From Odobenus rosmarus divergens (lineage: Eukaryota > Chordata > Mammalia > Carnivora > Odobenidae): 64,000 bases of DNA. Where the stretch lies: NCBI RefSeq assembly GCF_000321225.1, contig NW_004450661.1, positions 995,848 through 1,059,847 of the forward strand, in the 5' to 3' direction. Below, piece by piece: positions 33,881 to 45,246 of the stretch; the stretch's first letter is position 1; each line of letters begins with the position of its first letter. The translations under genes and the position numbers were made by a program. The notes below the pieces were generated by a model. The model did not search any database and was not told where the DNA came from. It saw nothing but the letters and a program-made list of their open reading frames with translations.

Positions 33881-34640
33881 AACATTTTTATCTTGAAATA
33901 TTCCCATAAAAATTACAAGTACCGAACCTAAACCATTTGAGAATAAGTTGCTAACGTGATGGGCCTTATCACTCATAAAAGTTACCCCTGAATTTAGTGT
34001 GTATTGCCTATAAACAAGGACCTAGTTCTGTGTAACCAAAAAAACAAATATCAAATCTAGACATTACCATTAATACCTATTGCCATCTAATCCTTGTACC
34101 CTATTTGCCAGATGTCCCAGTAATGTCCTCTATAACAAAAGGATACAGTTTAGAATTACATACTGCCTTTAATTGTCACATCTCTGTAGCGCCCTTTATT
34201 CTGGAAGAGTACCCCAGCTTTTCACTGGCCTTCTTGACTTTGACACTTTTGCAGATATCAGGTTGTTTATTTTTGGATAATGTTTCCCTTTGATAGGTTT
34301 AGTTTATGCATCGTTGGCGGGAACACTGATGTACTGCTGTGTCCTCCTCACTGCATCTCCTCAGGTGGCACACACTGTCCCCTTGCCCCAACACTGATGA
34401 TGCTAACTGACCACTGGTTTTTCTTTTGTTTTTGCTTAATTTTTTTTTTTAAGGTTTTATTTTTAAGTAATCTCTACATCCAGTGTGGGACTCGAACTCA
34501 CAGCCCCAATATCAAGAGGCGCATGTTCTACTGACCGAGCCAGCCACTTGTTTAAGGCAGTGTTTTGCCAGGCTTTTCCAGTACGGAGTTCCTCTTTTCC
34601 ACTTTATTAATTTATGTCCGTATGGACTTGTAGTTTCACC
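33880..34640 (-). mobile_element. old L1M fragment, antisense, split by a SINE
   Basis: The blocks tgctaacgtgatgggcctta, gccagatgtcccagtaatgt and gatatcaggttgtttatttt are those of an antisense L1M 3' end. A short SINE at 34442-34552 interrupts it. Confidence 0.6.
34442..34552 (-). mobile_element. old tRNA-type SINE, antisense
   Basis: Short form without GA-rich body: T run, aagtaatctctacatccag, then ctgaccgagccagcca. It sits in an antisense L1 relic. Confidence 0.7.
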
Positions 34641-35322
34641 TTCTATTCAGTGGGTTATAATCCATTACAATTGGTGTGGACATGTATACACACACAGCAT
34701 TTAAATTTTATTTCTGGATCCATGTACTGAAAACCATGAATTCACACCACACCTCTGATTCCAGTCTGACACCAAGGATACCTTCTAGTTTTCTCCCTCT
34801 CTGTAGTTGTAACTCCTCAGATAGTGAGACATGTGGCTCCCATTATCCTCAGTGGAACAACCCATAATTGGTACAGATTTTCTTTTACTTGGACACACTT
34901 AAAATTGCTTATCAAAAAAAAGTAGAATCATTTTTGGGGTAGTCTTCCTGCTGAATATTTAAATAGGCATTTTTATTTCTCTCTTTACTCAGCATGGAAC
35001 TATTCATTCCATATACAGCTGGGTTTTAGGGTTCCTAAAGTTCTGAAAATTGAGGTGACGGTCAAGCTGGCCGAACCCATGCTACAAAGGACTCTTTATA
35101 TTCATAGAGTATCCTGTGGTTATTGGCCTACTTGTGCTCTTGTTTACCATAGAGCCTGTAGATGATGAGAAAAATGAGTTCACTTGCCTAGTTCAGAGAT
35201 AGGAGGAAGAAGGGGACCCCCTCTTCTGTTTCCATGTTCATTACTCTGTGCATCGTAGCTGATTTTATCGCTTGCATTATCACTGTTCACAAGACTCCCA
35301 GATCTCCAACTTCTCTGGATCT

Positions 35323-35640
35323 CTACACATGTGTGAACCTGGATTTCAAGTCCATGATGGAATCTACATTGTTATTTAGCATCCCTAGTGATTTTAGTGC
35401 TGGCATGTAGCCAGCCAACTGCTTCTCGCCTGTAAGAACACTGAGGATTTCAAGTGTGTGAACAAGGTACTGCTTTTGTTCCTGGCTCAGCACCTGCAAA
35501 AGAAGGTAAGTCTCAGCAGTTGGCCCTGGCTCCTGAGTTGATTGCAAAAAGTTGATTCTTCGAATGGTTTCATTAAAAGGATGCCTTAACATCAGGTCTC
35601 TCACATACACAAAATAAGGGAGAGAAGAGAGTCTATTGGA
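35323..35640 (-). other. unassigned protein-like open frame (105 codons), possible exon or gene fossil
   Basis: The minus strand is open from a TAG (complement of 35641-35643) to a TAG at 35323-35325. The reading has balanced, protein-like composition with helical, leucine-rich stretches such as LLLQVLSQEQKQYLVHTLEI and ALKSLGMLNNNV, loosely like an armadillo-type repeat. No start ATG exists before an internal one. A pyrimidine-rich run before an AG near its 5' end and an AG|GTTCAC near its 3' end could be splice sites. I do not recognise the family; it may be an exon of an antisense gene, a fossil, or chance. Confidence 0.3.
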
Positions 35641-35684
35641 CTATGGATAATAATGCCTGAGCTGGAATTACATACTATCTTGAT

Positions 35685-35870
35685 TATTTTTTTTAAAGAT
35701 TTTATTTATTTGTCAGAGAGAGAGAGCAAGCGAACACAAACAGGGGCAGCAGGCAGAGGGAGAAGCAGGCTTCCTGCCGAGCAAGGAGCCCGATGGTGGG
35801 ACTCGATCCCAGGATCCTGGGATCATGTCCTGAGCCGAAGGCTTAACCGACTGAGCCACCCAGGTGTCCC
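35685..35870 (-). mobile_element. CAN SINE, antisense
   Basis: Antisense copy with duplication actatcttgat-type at about 35675-35684 and tatcttgat at 35871-35879. It faces a plus-oriented SINE 77 bp further on. Confidence 0.93.
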
Positions 35871-35947
35871 TATCTTGATGTTTCTTAGCAAGGTTCATTT
35901 GCAGCAAGCAAGTGCCTATCTGGTGCCTATAGCAAATTGATAAAAGA

Positions 35948-36132
35948 GGGGCACCTGGGTGGCTCTGTCGGTTAAGTGACTGCCTTTGGCTTGGGTCATG
36001 ATCTTGGGGTCCTGGGATCGAGCCCCACATAGGGCTACCTGCTCCGTGGGGAGTCTACTTCTCCGTCTGTCCCTTCCCTCTCCCCCACTTGTGCTCTCTC
36101 TCTCAAATAAGTAAAAAAAAATCTTAAAAAAA
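35948..36132 (+). mobile_element. CAN SINE, plus
   Basis: Full copy with the perfect 14-bp duplication aaattgataaaaga at 35934-35947 and 36133-36146. Confidence 0.95.
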
Positions 36133-36146
36133 AAATTGATAAAAGA

Positions 36147-38099
36147 ATGGTCTTAATCCTGGGAAGAGGTGGACTTACAAGGTCGGGAAAGGAACTTACC
36201 CAGAAAATAAGACTTAAAGTTTTCCTTCCCCATAGTAATAAGAACTAGCTTAGCACTTTTTTTTTTTTTGAGGGGGGAAAAAAAGCTATGAATCATGAAT
36301 GCTTCGTACAGCTGGCTGCACCATGTGCAATATTCAGAAAACAAGAACTAGCTAATCATAGAGAACCAGCAGCTAAACAGACCTCTGCTGGCTCCCAAAG
36401 GGCTTATAATTGGTGCAGATGGCCCCGGCGGGATGGGGAGTGTGTCCCTGCTGACTCCTTGCACCCCAGAGGGCCAGAAGGGGCTCATGAAGGCTCTTGG
36501 CCCTGATTGGGCCCTCGTGGGAACAAGGAGCCAGGCTGCTGAGGGTGGAGGGGGAAGGCAGGTGGTGTGGGAGCCTGCTGGCTGCCTTCTGCCCAGCCTT
36601 CCCAAGGCCACATTAGCAGATCTGGGTCGCAGAGTTTAGATTTGATGAGTCGAGGGCCTCAAGATGAGAGAAGGCCTGGGGTGAGAGAACCGGAGTTGGA
36701 AGTTCTTTATAATCATCTGAAGAGCTTCACTGTGGAACCTGCAGGTGGCTGTGAGGTGCCAGCCCCTTGCCGAAGAGGAGAGGGATGGCAATGCATCGAC
36801 TTCATCTTTCAGGGAGCATCCTCCGAGGGGGCGCGGGCTTCACAGCTAGCCTGCCCCTCCTTCCACCCCCGTCCTTCCAGTCTCTTCCCCAATTTCTCTG
36901 TCTTTAAAGACTTACGGTAGTGATCTTTAGTATCCGTTTTCTACTCCAAACTTCTCATTTAAAACTTTTCTGGAAGCCTAGCTAAATAGAATTCTAAACA
37001 AATTGCAGTCAGCTTTTCATTAGAGTCAGTAAATTGGGAGTACATACACAGATAATCCAAAGTTGATGTAATCTTTGGAAGGCGGAAGAGAGGAGAGCTC
37101 TCTCCTTCCCTCTGGGCCCGTCCACTCCCTCCCTGGTGAACCTCACCACAGTCGGCTGACAGAGGAAAGTGTGTTTCTGTCTAAAAGCTTAACAGTTCTT
37201 CTTCCTGTACCATTTGCTCTAGTCAGAGTTGCAATAAAATTCTCGGCATTTTCTGTCCTGTTTCTGAAACACGTGGTTCTGTCTCATCAAGTTTGCTTTG
37301 TTTCTGTTTCCCTTCTGTGAGGACTCTGCTTTCTTCAGATGTGGGAAGGAGTCGCCTCTGCTCGCCTCTCTGGCCACAACGCCATTATTTCTGTGGGAGG
37401 CAAGGGCACGAGAACAGAGCCCCAGGCTGGCCCTCTCAAAAGTGAGGGTCCTGTGCTCCACAAAGGAGTCAGGGCTTATTGGCCCCACAAAGAGAAACCC
37501 GCCCGCTGCTGGGACAGACAGCTGCACTTGCTTGTCCTCATGACAGCCCCTCGCATCAGGCGAGGGATGACACATTCCAGGGCTGCTCCTGGCCACGCGG
37601 GCGTGGTTTTCAGTCTCGGGCCCCTGCCGCTGGCTGTGACCAGGTGGGACCGAGCTGCGGCTGACAGGGAAGGAAGGCAGTTTGCCGCTTGGCTGAGTTG
37701 GAAGCTGCCCTGAATTCCTGCCCATCTGTTCTCCCAACTGAGCCAGGGCCAATGCTGTCTACCTCTTGCCAGCCCAGGGAGTGACGTGTAGACCAGTGTC
37801 CTGCAGCCCTCATCCTGCCTGCCCTCTGCAGTCTCCAGTGGGGCTCCCTGCAGAGCAATGGCCCTGGGCCCACAGCTGGTGTTTGCCCACAGATGCTTCT
37901 GCTTTTTGCGTTCTCCGTCATTTTTCAAAGCCGGTCCTGAGTGGCATGCTGAGACTGATGTCACCACTGACCTACCGGGGCTCAGCGTGGGTCCCCCTGC
38001 CCCTTTTCAGCCTTCTCCTCTTTATAAAATCGGGAAGAATCCCGCTGTGCTGACAGAGGGGCATGAAAGGAAGTGGAAGAGGCTGCTGTTTGCCCTGTA
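36147..38099. other. GC-rich, repeat-poor block after UTP25
   Basis: From about 36400 the sequence becomes GC-rich and is free of recognised transposons for 1.7 kb, which is unusual in this window. Several frames are open on both strands (177 codons at 37219-37752 minus, 163 at 37476-37967 minus), as expected from GC-rich DNA. It could be distal 3' UTR or a regulatory block. Confidence 0.35.
37233..37238 (+). terminator. candidate distal polyadenylation signal (AATAAA)
   Basis: AATAAA lies in repeat-free sequence 4.1 kb after the UTP25 stop and is followed at about 37285-37315 by a T/G-rich stretch (tttgctttgtttctgttt). It could end a long UTP25 3' UTR. This is inference only; AATAAA copies also occur in the SINE tails between. 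Confidence 0.25.
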
Positions 38100-38240
38100 G
38101 TCCCCTCCTCCTTCCTAGTAACAGGACCCTGAATTTTACTGGGGTGACAGAGTGCCCAGCTAAAACCATTTCCCAGTCCCCCTTGAAGGTGTGGCCAGGG
38201 AAACAAGCACTCACCATTGCTCATTTGAGGAAAGCTCTTT

Positions 38241-38639
38241 TTTTTTTTTTTTTAAAGATTTTTATTTATTTGGGGCACCTAGGTGGCTCATTTGTTAAGC
38301 GTCTGCCTTCGGCTCCGGTCGTGGTCCCGGGGTCCTGGGATCGAGCCCCGCGTCGGGCTCCCTGCTCTGCAGAGAGCCTGCTTCTCCCTCTCCCACTCCC
38401 CCTGCTTGTGTTCCCTCTCTCGCTGTGCTCACTCTGTCAAATAAATAAGTAAAATCTTAAAAAAGTTTATTTATTAGAGCATGAGCAGGGGGAGGGGCAG
38501 AGGGAGAGGGAGAAGCAGGCTCCCTGCTGAGCAGGAAAGCCCACGGGGTGGGGGTGGGGCTCAATGCCAAGACCCTGGGATCATGACCTGAGCCAAAAGC
38601 AGATGCTTAACCGACTGAGCCACCCAGGCCCCCCGTGAC
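38241..38639 (-). mobile_element. CAN SINE, antisense, split by a second SINE
   Basis: The outer antisense copy is in two parts, 38241-38271 (tail) and 38465-38639 (body and head). Flanks gaaagctcttt (38230-38240) and gagagctcttt (38640-38650) mark its insertion. Confidence 0.85.
38272..38464 (+). mobile_element. CAN SINE, plus, nested in another SINE
   Basis: Head ggggcacctaggtggctca to an A-rich tail, inserted into the T-rich tail of the antisense copy. It is therefore the younger of the two. Confidence 0.9.
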
Positions 38640-38912
38640 GAGAGCTCTTTGAGAGAGAGAGGAACGCCCCTTTGCCTCTTACTCTTCCCTTTTTCCTACC
38701 TGGAACACAGAAGTGATGGCTGAAGCTCTTGAGGGTGGCATTTTGCCCCGAAGATGGTGGAGCAGAAAGTGGCCTAGTTCTCTGGTCACATTCTGGAGGT
38801 GCCATACCAGTGCTACGTGGCCTCTCTTTGCTCTTTTAGGTGAAAACCTAAATCCCTAATTTGTTTAAGCCTCTGAGGCCAGGCTCTATTATTAGCAATT
38901 CCTAACTGATAC

Positions 38913-39839
38913 AGAGGACAAAAATGGGATCACAGAGTCCTGAAGTCCAGAGACTTTGCCCCTTCTTTTTTCTGTTCTCTGCAGGATCCAGCGTAGGGGC
39001 TGTACTTCAGGGTCGATGCCTGGCCATTGATGACAGTGGGGAGCGAGCACTGATGTACCGTCCCCTGCAGTCCACACTGGATCCATAAGAAGGAGGGAGG
39101 ACAAGGGTCTTTTCATACCATTTAATGGAAACTGTAGCAGAAAAATAATTGGCAAGAAAACAGACTTTAACTCTCTGAAAGCTGGTGACCACCTGCCTTT
39201 TATCTGTTCTGCTGTGTTTCAAGGTACAATTAGGTAATGAATCCAGATCCCCAGTTGGTTGGGAACTCAGAGGTCTTGTGATCCAGACTGCCACTTGACC
39301 CGTGTGTCACCTCTCGATCTCTGAGAGGCAGTCTCCAGCCTCTATGTGAATGCTTTCAAGGAAGAAGTACTTCTCACTGTAGTTTTTCTAATCAGCTCCA
39401 GTGAAAAAACACAAGAGTTTGTGAAGCTTCCATCTGTCAGTCCTAGTTCAGTTTCCGCGTTACACAGTACAAGCCTTTCTTCCATTTGTTAATAAGACAT
39501 CTACCATGTCCTCTCCGAGACTTCGTAGTTCCAAATCATTCTTTGTTCCTTCGATAATTTTTCTTTTCTTTTTTTCCTGAAAAGTGTAGTACTTTTGGTC
39601 TTACTAAAAAACAACCCATGTGCATTCAGCAAAAATAGGTAAAACAATGAAAAACAATACAAAATCAAAACTATACCTACTTGGTGATAACTTATTAATA
39701 CCTTGGTATGTTTCCTCCTAGATTGTTTTCTGCATGAATAATCATAACCAGCAGTTTCTATAAAGGGACATTTGCATTAAAAGGGGGTTTTGTTTGTAAT
39801 CTGCTTAGCACGGTGCCTGGCACATTATACTACAAGGTG
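38913..39839. other. intergenic, nothing recognised
   Basis: No gene or repeat recognised with confidence. Confidence 0.4.
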
Positions 39840-40270
39840 ACATTTTTTTTGGAGCACTTACTATGTGCCAAAACTCTTCTAAGCTCTTTTTGTGTATTAA
39901 ATCAGTTAATTCTCATACACCTGTTTGAAGTATAGGCACCATTATTTTCCCTGTTGTTGTTTTTTAAAGATTTTATTTATTTGACAGCGAGAGAGAGAAA
40001 GAGTGCAAGTGGGGGGAGCGGCAGGCAGAGGGAGAGGGAGAAGCAGTCTCCCGCTGAGCAGAGAGATGACGCTGGTCTCGATCCCAGAACCCTGGGATCA
40101 TGACCCGAGCCAAAGGCAGGCGCTTAACCTACTGAGCCACCCAGGCGTCCCTTCCCTTTTGTTTTGTGAAGGAATTTGGAGTTTGGAGATGTGAAGTGAC
40201 TTGCTTAGTCAGTAACACAGCTAGGATCTGAACCCAGGTAGTGTGATCCCAAAACTTACATTGTTTTTCA
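39840..40270 (-). mobile_element. MIR SINE, antisense, split by a CAN SINE
   Basis: The left part has gcacttactatgtgccaaaa; the right part, after the CAN SINE, has gtgacttgcttagtcagtaa and tctgaacccaggta. Confidence 0.75.
39959..40151 (-). mobile_element. CAN SINE, antisense, inside a MIR
   Basis: Antisense copy with duplication ttccctgttgtt at 39947-39958 and ttcccttttgtt at 40152-40163. It splits an antisense MIR. Confidence 0.9.
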
Positions 40271-40740
40271 CTACAGATCTTCCCTGACTTAGAATGGGAT
40301 TGTATCCAGGTAAACCCATCATAAGTTGAAAATACTGTAAATTGAAAATGCATTTAATACACCTAACCTACCATAGCCTAGCCTATCTTAAATATGCTCA
40401 GAACACTTATATTAGCCTACAGTTGGCAAAATCACCTGACAGAAAGCCTATTTTATAATAAAGTGCTGGATGTCTCATGCAACTGAAAACTGTACCGAAG
40501 AGCAGCATGGTTGTGTGGGTACAGAATGGTCCATAAGTGTATGGGCTGTTTACCCTCCTGACCGTGTGGCTGCCACCACCCAGTGTCACGACTGGGTATC
40601 CTACCATCAATCAGTAGTTCAGGAAAAGATCAAAATTCAAAATTAGAAGTATGGTTTTTACTGAACGTGTATGGCTTTCACACCCATAGTAACTGAAAAA
40701 TTGTAAGTCAGATCACTGTATGTCAGGGACTGTCCGTAGA
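40265..40740. mobile_element. Tigger-like DNA transposon relic
   Basis: It begins gatcttccctgacttagaat, runs through caggtaaacccatcataag and cctaacctaccatagcctag, and ends gatcactgtatgtcagggac. The ends resemble inverted repeats of Tigger-type elements. No coding capacity remains. Confidence 0.55.
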
Positions 40741-41134
40741 TAATTACTTCTCTAAAATGAAAAGCAAGCAACAAATAGTAGCCATAATTATTACTCTTCT
40801 TAAAGGGAGATCTGGTGAATTGTTGAGTTCTTAAAAGGACTGAGAGGATTATACTATTTTCTTGGGGGGAGGTTATTATAAACAAACACTAATTGTTTTG
40901 TATGCCATCCTTCTGGATCGCATGACATTCTAAAATGGAGTTTATGCTTCTGGAAAGCTTAATGTCTCGTATCGCAGAGGATTATTGAAGGCGTATTTTT
41001 AACTTCTTTGCTGCTCTCTTCTTGGTCCACCAAGCTTTACACAGAGAAATTAAATTTTTAATATCAAGCCAAATAAAAATTAAGATATATTTTCTTGAAA
41101 CACACACCTATATGGAAAAGTGGCGTAACAGTGG

Positions 41135-41510
41135 TTAAAATCATGGGCATGGTAGCAAAGCTGCCTGGGTTTAAATCTTTGCTTTGCTACTTTTTTTTTT
41201 TTTTTAAATAGGCTCCACACTCGGCATGGAGTCCAATATGGGGCTTTAACTCACAACCCTGAGATCAAGACCTGAGCTGAGATCAGGAGTTGGACGCTTA
41301 ACTGACTGAGCCACCCAGGCACCCCTGTTTTGCTACTTTATAGCTGTGTGATTTTTGGGCAGATTCTTTAAATTCTTTGTGCCTCAGTTGCCAGTCTGTA
41401 AAATGGGCGTGATAATAGTAATACCTTTCTCTAGAGTTGTTAAAATAGCTAAGTTACTTAATCCATGCTGGGCACTTAGAACACTGGCACATGATACTCA
41501 GTCTTGTATT
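41135..41510 (+). mobile_element. MIR SINE, sense, split by a CAN SINE
   Basis: The left part ends in ctgcctgggtttaaatcttt. The right part has atagctgtgtgatttttggg, cagtctgtaaaatgggcgtg and gctgggcacttagaac. Confidence 0.75.
41194..41328 (-). mobile_element. short CAN SINE variant, antisense, inside a MIR
   Basis: A 135-bp form lacking the GA-rich body, ending gagccacccaggcacccc. Duplication tttgctacttt at 41183-41193 and 41329-41339 is perfect. Confidence 0.9.
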
Positions 41511-41857
41511 AAAGACCTTCCCTTCCACATTACAAAGCTAAACAAAAACAAAGGAAAATCGTGGGGCATCAACTGTTATTTTAGATTATTCTTGCTTATA
41601 AGACTCATTCTTTTCAAGTAAATGAAGAAGAGATTTTGAGAGAGAATGCTTCAGAAGATAGCTGTGGGGATTTTACTCTAATTTTCAGCTAAGGATGAAG
41701 CAGCTTGAATTTTTAGGAGTTCTGAACACCAGAGGGCGCTGTAAACAAGGGCAGTAGCAGCTCTTCCTCATCCCTCTGGCTGCCTCTAAGCTGCTGCTGT
41801 CCTGCGCTGTGAGCTGGAGACCCAGGGACCCAGGTCTGTCTGTCGGTCTGTCTTACT

Positions 41858-41951
41858 CTTTTCTTCTTCTTCTTCTTCTTCTTTCTTCTTTCTTCTTTCT
41901 TCTTTCTTCTTCTTCTTTTCTTCTTCTTCTTTCTTCTGATTTTATTTATTT

Positions 41952-41982
<31 letters not shown>

Positions 41983-42076
41983 CTCAAGCAGGGGGAGTGG
42001 CAGGCAGAGGGAGAGGGAGAAGCGGGCTCCGGGCTGAGCAGGGAGCCCAATGCGGGGCTTGATCCCAGGACCCTGG
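41858..42076 (-). mobile_element. truncated CAN SINE with expanded TTC-rich tail
   Basis: The tail has become a TTC/TTTC microsatellite (41858-41937), followed by a GA-run and the SINE body. The copy stops at gatcccaggaccctgg (42076), so the 5' tRNA head is missing. Confidence 0.85.
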
Positions 42077-42409
42077 CTTCCCTTTACCACGCTCTGGCAA
42101 CACCTTTTCAGCAGTGAAAAGACTGGCCATAGATTCAGAATTCTGGGTGCTTGTCTGAACCCTCATCTAAGAGGGGCCAGAGTGTGCGTCACAGAGAGGG
42201 AAGTTTTCCCTGCTGCGTACCTCCCTGGCCTGTTGTCCATTCACCTCTCCCAGGCCCAGCTTGTCCCTCACTTCCTTCCTGACACTGTCCATTACAGCAC
42301 CTGTGCCAGGGCAGATGTCTTCTTAACACTTCCTCCTCTTTTTTTGGTCTTCTCAGGAACAGTATTGCCCAGGTCAAATGACATCAGGAGGCCATGGGAA
42401 AAGCTAAAT

Positions 42410-42570
42410 GAATTTATATTGACTGAACACCTACTATGGGCCAGGAACTTTCCTGGGTGCCTTACCTACACCATCTCATGACAAACTTAAAGCTAGTATC
42501 TATCACCGTTTTGAGGGGGTGAACAGATGCTCAGACAGTTTAGGTAGTTCTCCCGAAGTTAAACAGTAAT
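42410..42570 (-). mobile_element. MIR SINE, antisense
   Basis: It contains tgaacacctactatgggcca and, further on, ctcccgaagttaaacagtaa in antisense MIR order. Confidence 0.5.
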
Positions 42571-42849
42571 TGAAACAGCCAAAGCCACGTGTTTTTTCTG
42601 TCATCCCCATGTGATTGGCTCCAGGCAGGAGAGAAGTCAGGACCAACCACTGGGATGGAGAGGAATCTGCACAGGGATTTCTCCCTTTCCGTCTGGCCAG
42701 GTCTGGTCTGGTTTATCAGTGCAGTGCCTCCTGAGCATGAGTTCTTCCCTCTACTTCCCTTCCCACAGTTTTACTTCATTTATTACCCTTTTCCTGGTAT
42801 AGTACAGACTTTGGAACCTGATGGCCTAGGCTTTAATCCAAGCCTTGCT

Positions 42850-43000
42850 TTTTTCTGGATGTAGGATCTTTGGAAAGATGCTTACATTTGTCTGACCTCA
42901 GTTTCCTTATTTGCAAAGTGCAGATAATGATGTCTTTTTTGGGGAGTGATATTGTTAAGGATGAAATGAAACCACATACATATTTGTGGAGCTTGTAGAA
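42850..43000 (+). mobile_element. MIR SINE, sense
   Basis: It contains gacctcagtttccttatttg and caaagtgcagataatgatg, then gttaaggatgaaatgaa. Confidence 0.6.
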
Positions 43001-43677
43001 TTCCTCTTCTCCATTTCATTTGGACTGCCCATGGATTCATTCGTTCTACAAATACGCACGCACGCCCACAATGTGCCAGGAATGCTTCCGGGCACTTAGG
43101 ACACAGCAACAAGTGGGACAGACATGCTGCCTGCACTCAGAGAGTTAGATTCATGGGGAAGGCAGGAAGTAAACAATTAGAAGCTACATAAGAATATAAT
43201 TGCATATGGTACTTAATGCTGGAAGAAAATAAAGCAAGGATAGAGATCTTTGACCAACCTGTTGCCTTTGCCTGCAATGCCCAATCCCCACTTCTACACC
43301 TGTTGAACTCTTGCTCATCTTTCAAGGCCCCCTTTAAATGATCATCTTTGTGAAATCACAGTTTGCTGTCACACTTAATCATGCCTTCCTGTAGACTTTC
43401 CCACCGGTTGTCTAAATCTATCTGTGAGGTGAGAACAACCACTTTCTCTTGCTCATTGTTGCATTTTCCAAACCATTGTCCATCAAGAAAGCTTCTTGGA
43501 TACTCTGAAGAGGAAAACTGACACCATCACCCCAAGCACTACCTGATATGCCAGTTCCCAAGTGGCAAATCCTCAGGGTGAGCACTGAGAGAGTAGGGGG
43601 ACAGGGGGCAGGCATCCTGGAACCTCTGCAGGGGGCCAAAGGAGCAAGCTTCCAAACAACAGAATGAAACATCACAC

Positions 43678-43722
<45 letters not shown>

Positions 43723-45246
43723 CTTACAGGTAGAATGAAGGCAGGTAGGAGGGGAAAACCTACATTTTCTAGCAGGCCCAGAAGGCTTCCTGCAGGAGGC
43801 TAGATTTCTAGCAGCCACTGGAATGAAGGCATTGTCCATCAAAGGCACGCGGGGGCTGAGCGAGTCTGCGGGCCCTCCCTGCTCCCGGTGCGCCCCACTG
43901 CCACCTGCATCACTCCCTGCTCTGGCACCACGATGGCAGGCTCACACTTTTTATTTAGATACTCAGAGTCTGAATGCAGCTTCTCTCTGGGATCCTAATC
44001 ATTTCTCAGAAAGTAGCCACTCTGCACCTGGAACTGGAGTTTCTGACTTTTCCCGCTATCCATCTCCACACAGGGTGCAGAGGGGTTGGCAGGAGGGGGG
44101 ATGGATGTGTAGAAGCTGTCACAGGGTTGTTCCCAGTCACTGTGGGCGGGCAGGGAGAGTTCTCAGTTTTGCTCTGTTATGAAACCTGAGGCAAAGACTA
44201 AATCTAGTTGTGCTGACTTTAGCTCCCCTGGTGGGCGGAGGGGGAAGCTTGAGGCTCTTGGGTGTGGAAAGGAATGTTACCCAGCAGCCTTCCTTCATAG
44301 CTGCCTTTTGTCCCCCACAGGAATCTGAACTTAGAGGAAATGCCGGCTGGAATCCTAGGCTAGCTCCTTCCATGACAGAACTCCTGCTGTACCATGATTA
44401 AAATATGGCTCTGTGAGTGAAAGGAGTGTGGTAGTTTCCTTATGCTCATCAAAACAAAGCCAGGCGATGCTAATTGATGTTCTGTTTTTATTGCTATAGA
44501 TGTTCCTGCAAATTCCCACCAAGTTAACCAGTCCTTTATGTTCCCCTTCCTTGGGGATCTTTTGAGGGAGGGTGAAGCAACCTTTTCCAGGAAGAGAACG
44601 TTGATGACTATTCCTGGAGGTGGAGGGTTATTGAGGCCAGGGTTGGAGGAGAAGAGGCAGAGGCAGCCAAAGGGGAAGAATTCTGAGGGCTTGTTTCTTC
44701 CAGACTGGAAAGGGTATTGCAAAGACACCCCCCACAACTCCCCACTCCCCACAACCACCACCATGCCAAGCCTAGTATGAAAGCAATGCAACTGCCCCCT
44801 TTAAGAGTTCACACAAGTCTGGGAAATGAGCAGGTCAACAGACCAGAGTAACTGAAGACCAGATCAGAAGGCCTTCCCCTAAATATTGTAGACTCTGTAA
44901 GACCCCCAGGATCTTTGCACAAATCTGGAAAGGGGTGCCCTACCTGTGACTGAGATTGAGTTTCTAGTCAACTAAGGAGGGATGAGGTTCAGAGCAGATG
45001 AAATCTGTTGTAGAGAAATAAAATGAAATATGTTGCTTATACTCCTAAATTTTATGGAACAGGATGTATATTGGAATTAGAATATTGGTACAGCGCCCCA
45101 CACACTCATCCTAGGAGTAAACAATAGGGCAGAACTGGGAAGCAAAACCCCAAGCAGGACTCGAGTAGCTTTATTCTCAGCTTTCTAAAGGGAAGGAGGG
45201 CATGAGTTGGAGGAGAAAGTGGGACAACATTCTGGAATGGGGAGTG
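43001..45246. other. intergenic, mostly unassigned
   Basis: Holds a weak L2-like stretch near 43250-43400 and the TG repeat; the 43800-44400 part is GC-rich with frames open on both strands. No gene recognised. Confidence 0.4.
43680..43721. repeat. (TG)n microsatellite
   Basis: A perfect run of about twenty TG units, likely polymorphic. Confidence 0.95.

Larger units (their letters stand above)
38100..38912 (+). mobile_element. possible MaLR-type LTR interrupted by nested SINEs
   Basis: Flanks of the nested SINE (38100-38240 and 38640-38912) look like one old LTR: left accatttcccagtccccctt, right tttgtttaagcctctgagg and cctaactgataca. The subfamily is not resolved. It is non-coding and diverged. 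Confidence 0.4.

Noticed and set aside
37219..37752. 177-codon minus-strand open frame
   Set aside because: It lies in GC-rich DNA where several frames on both strands are open at once; no family signature, so chance is likelier than a gene.
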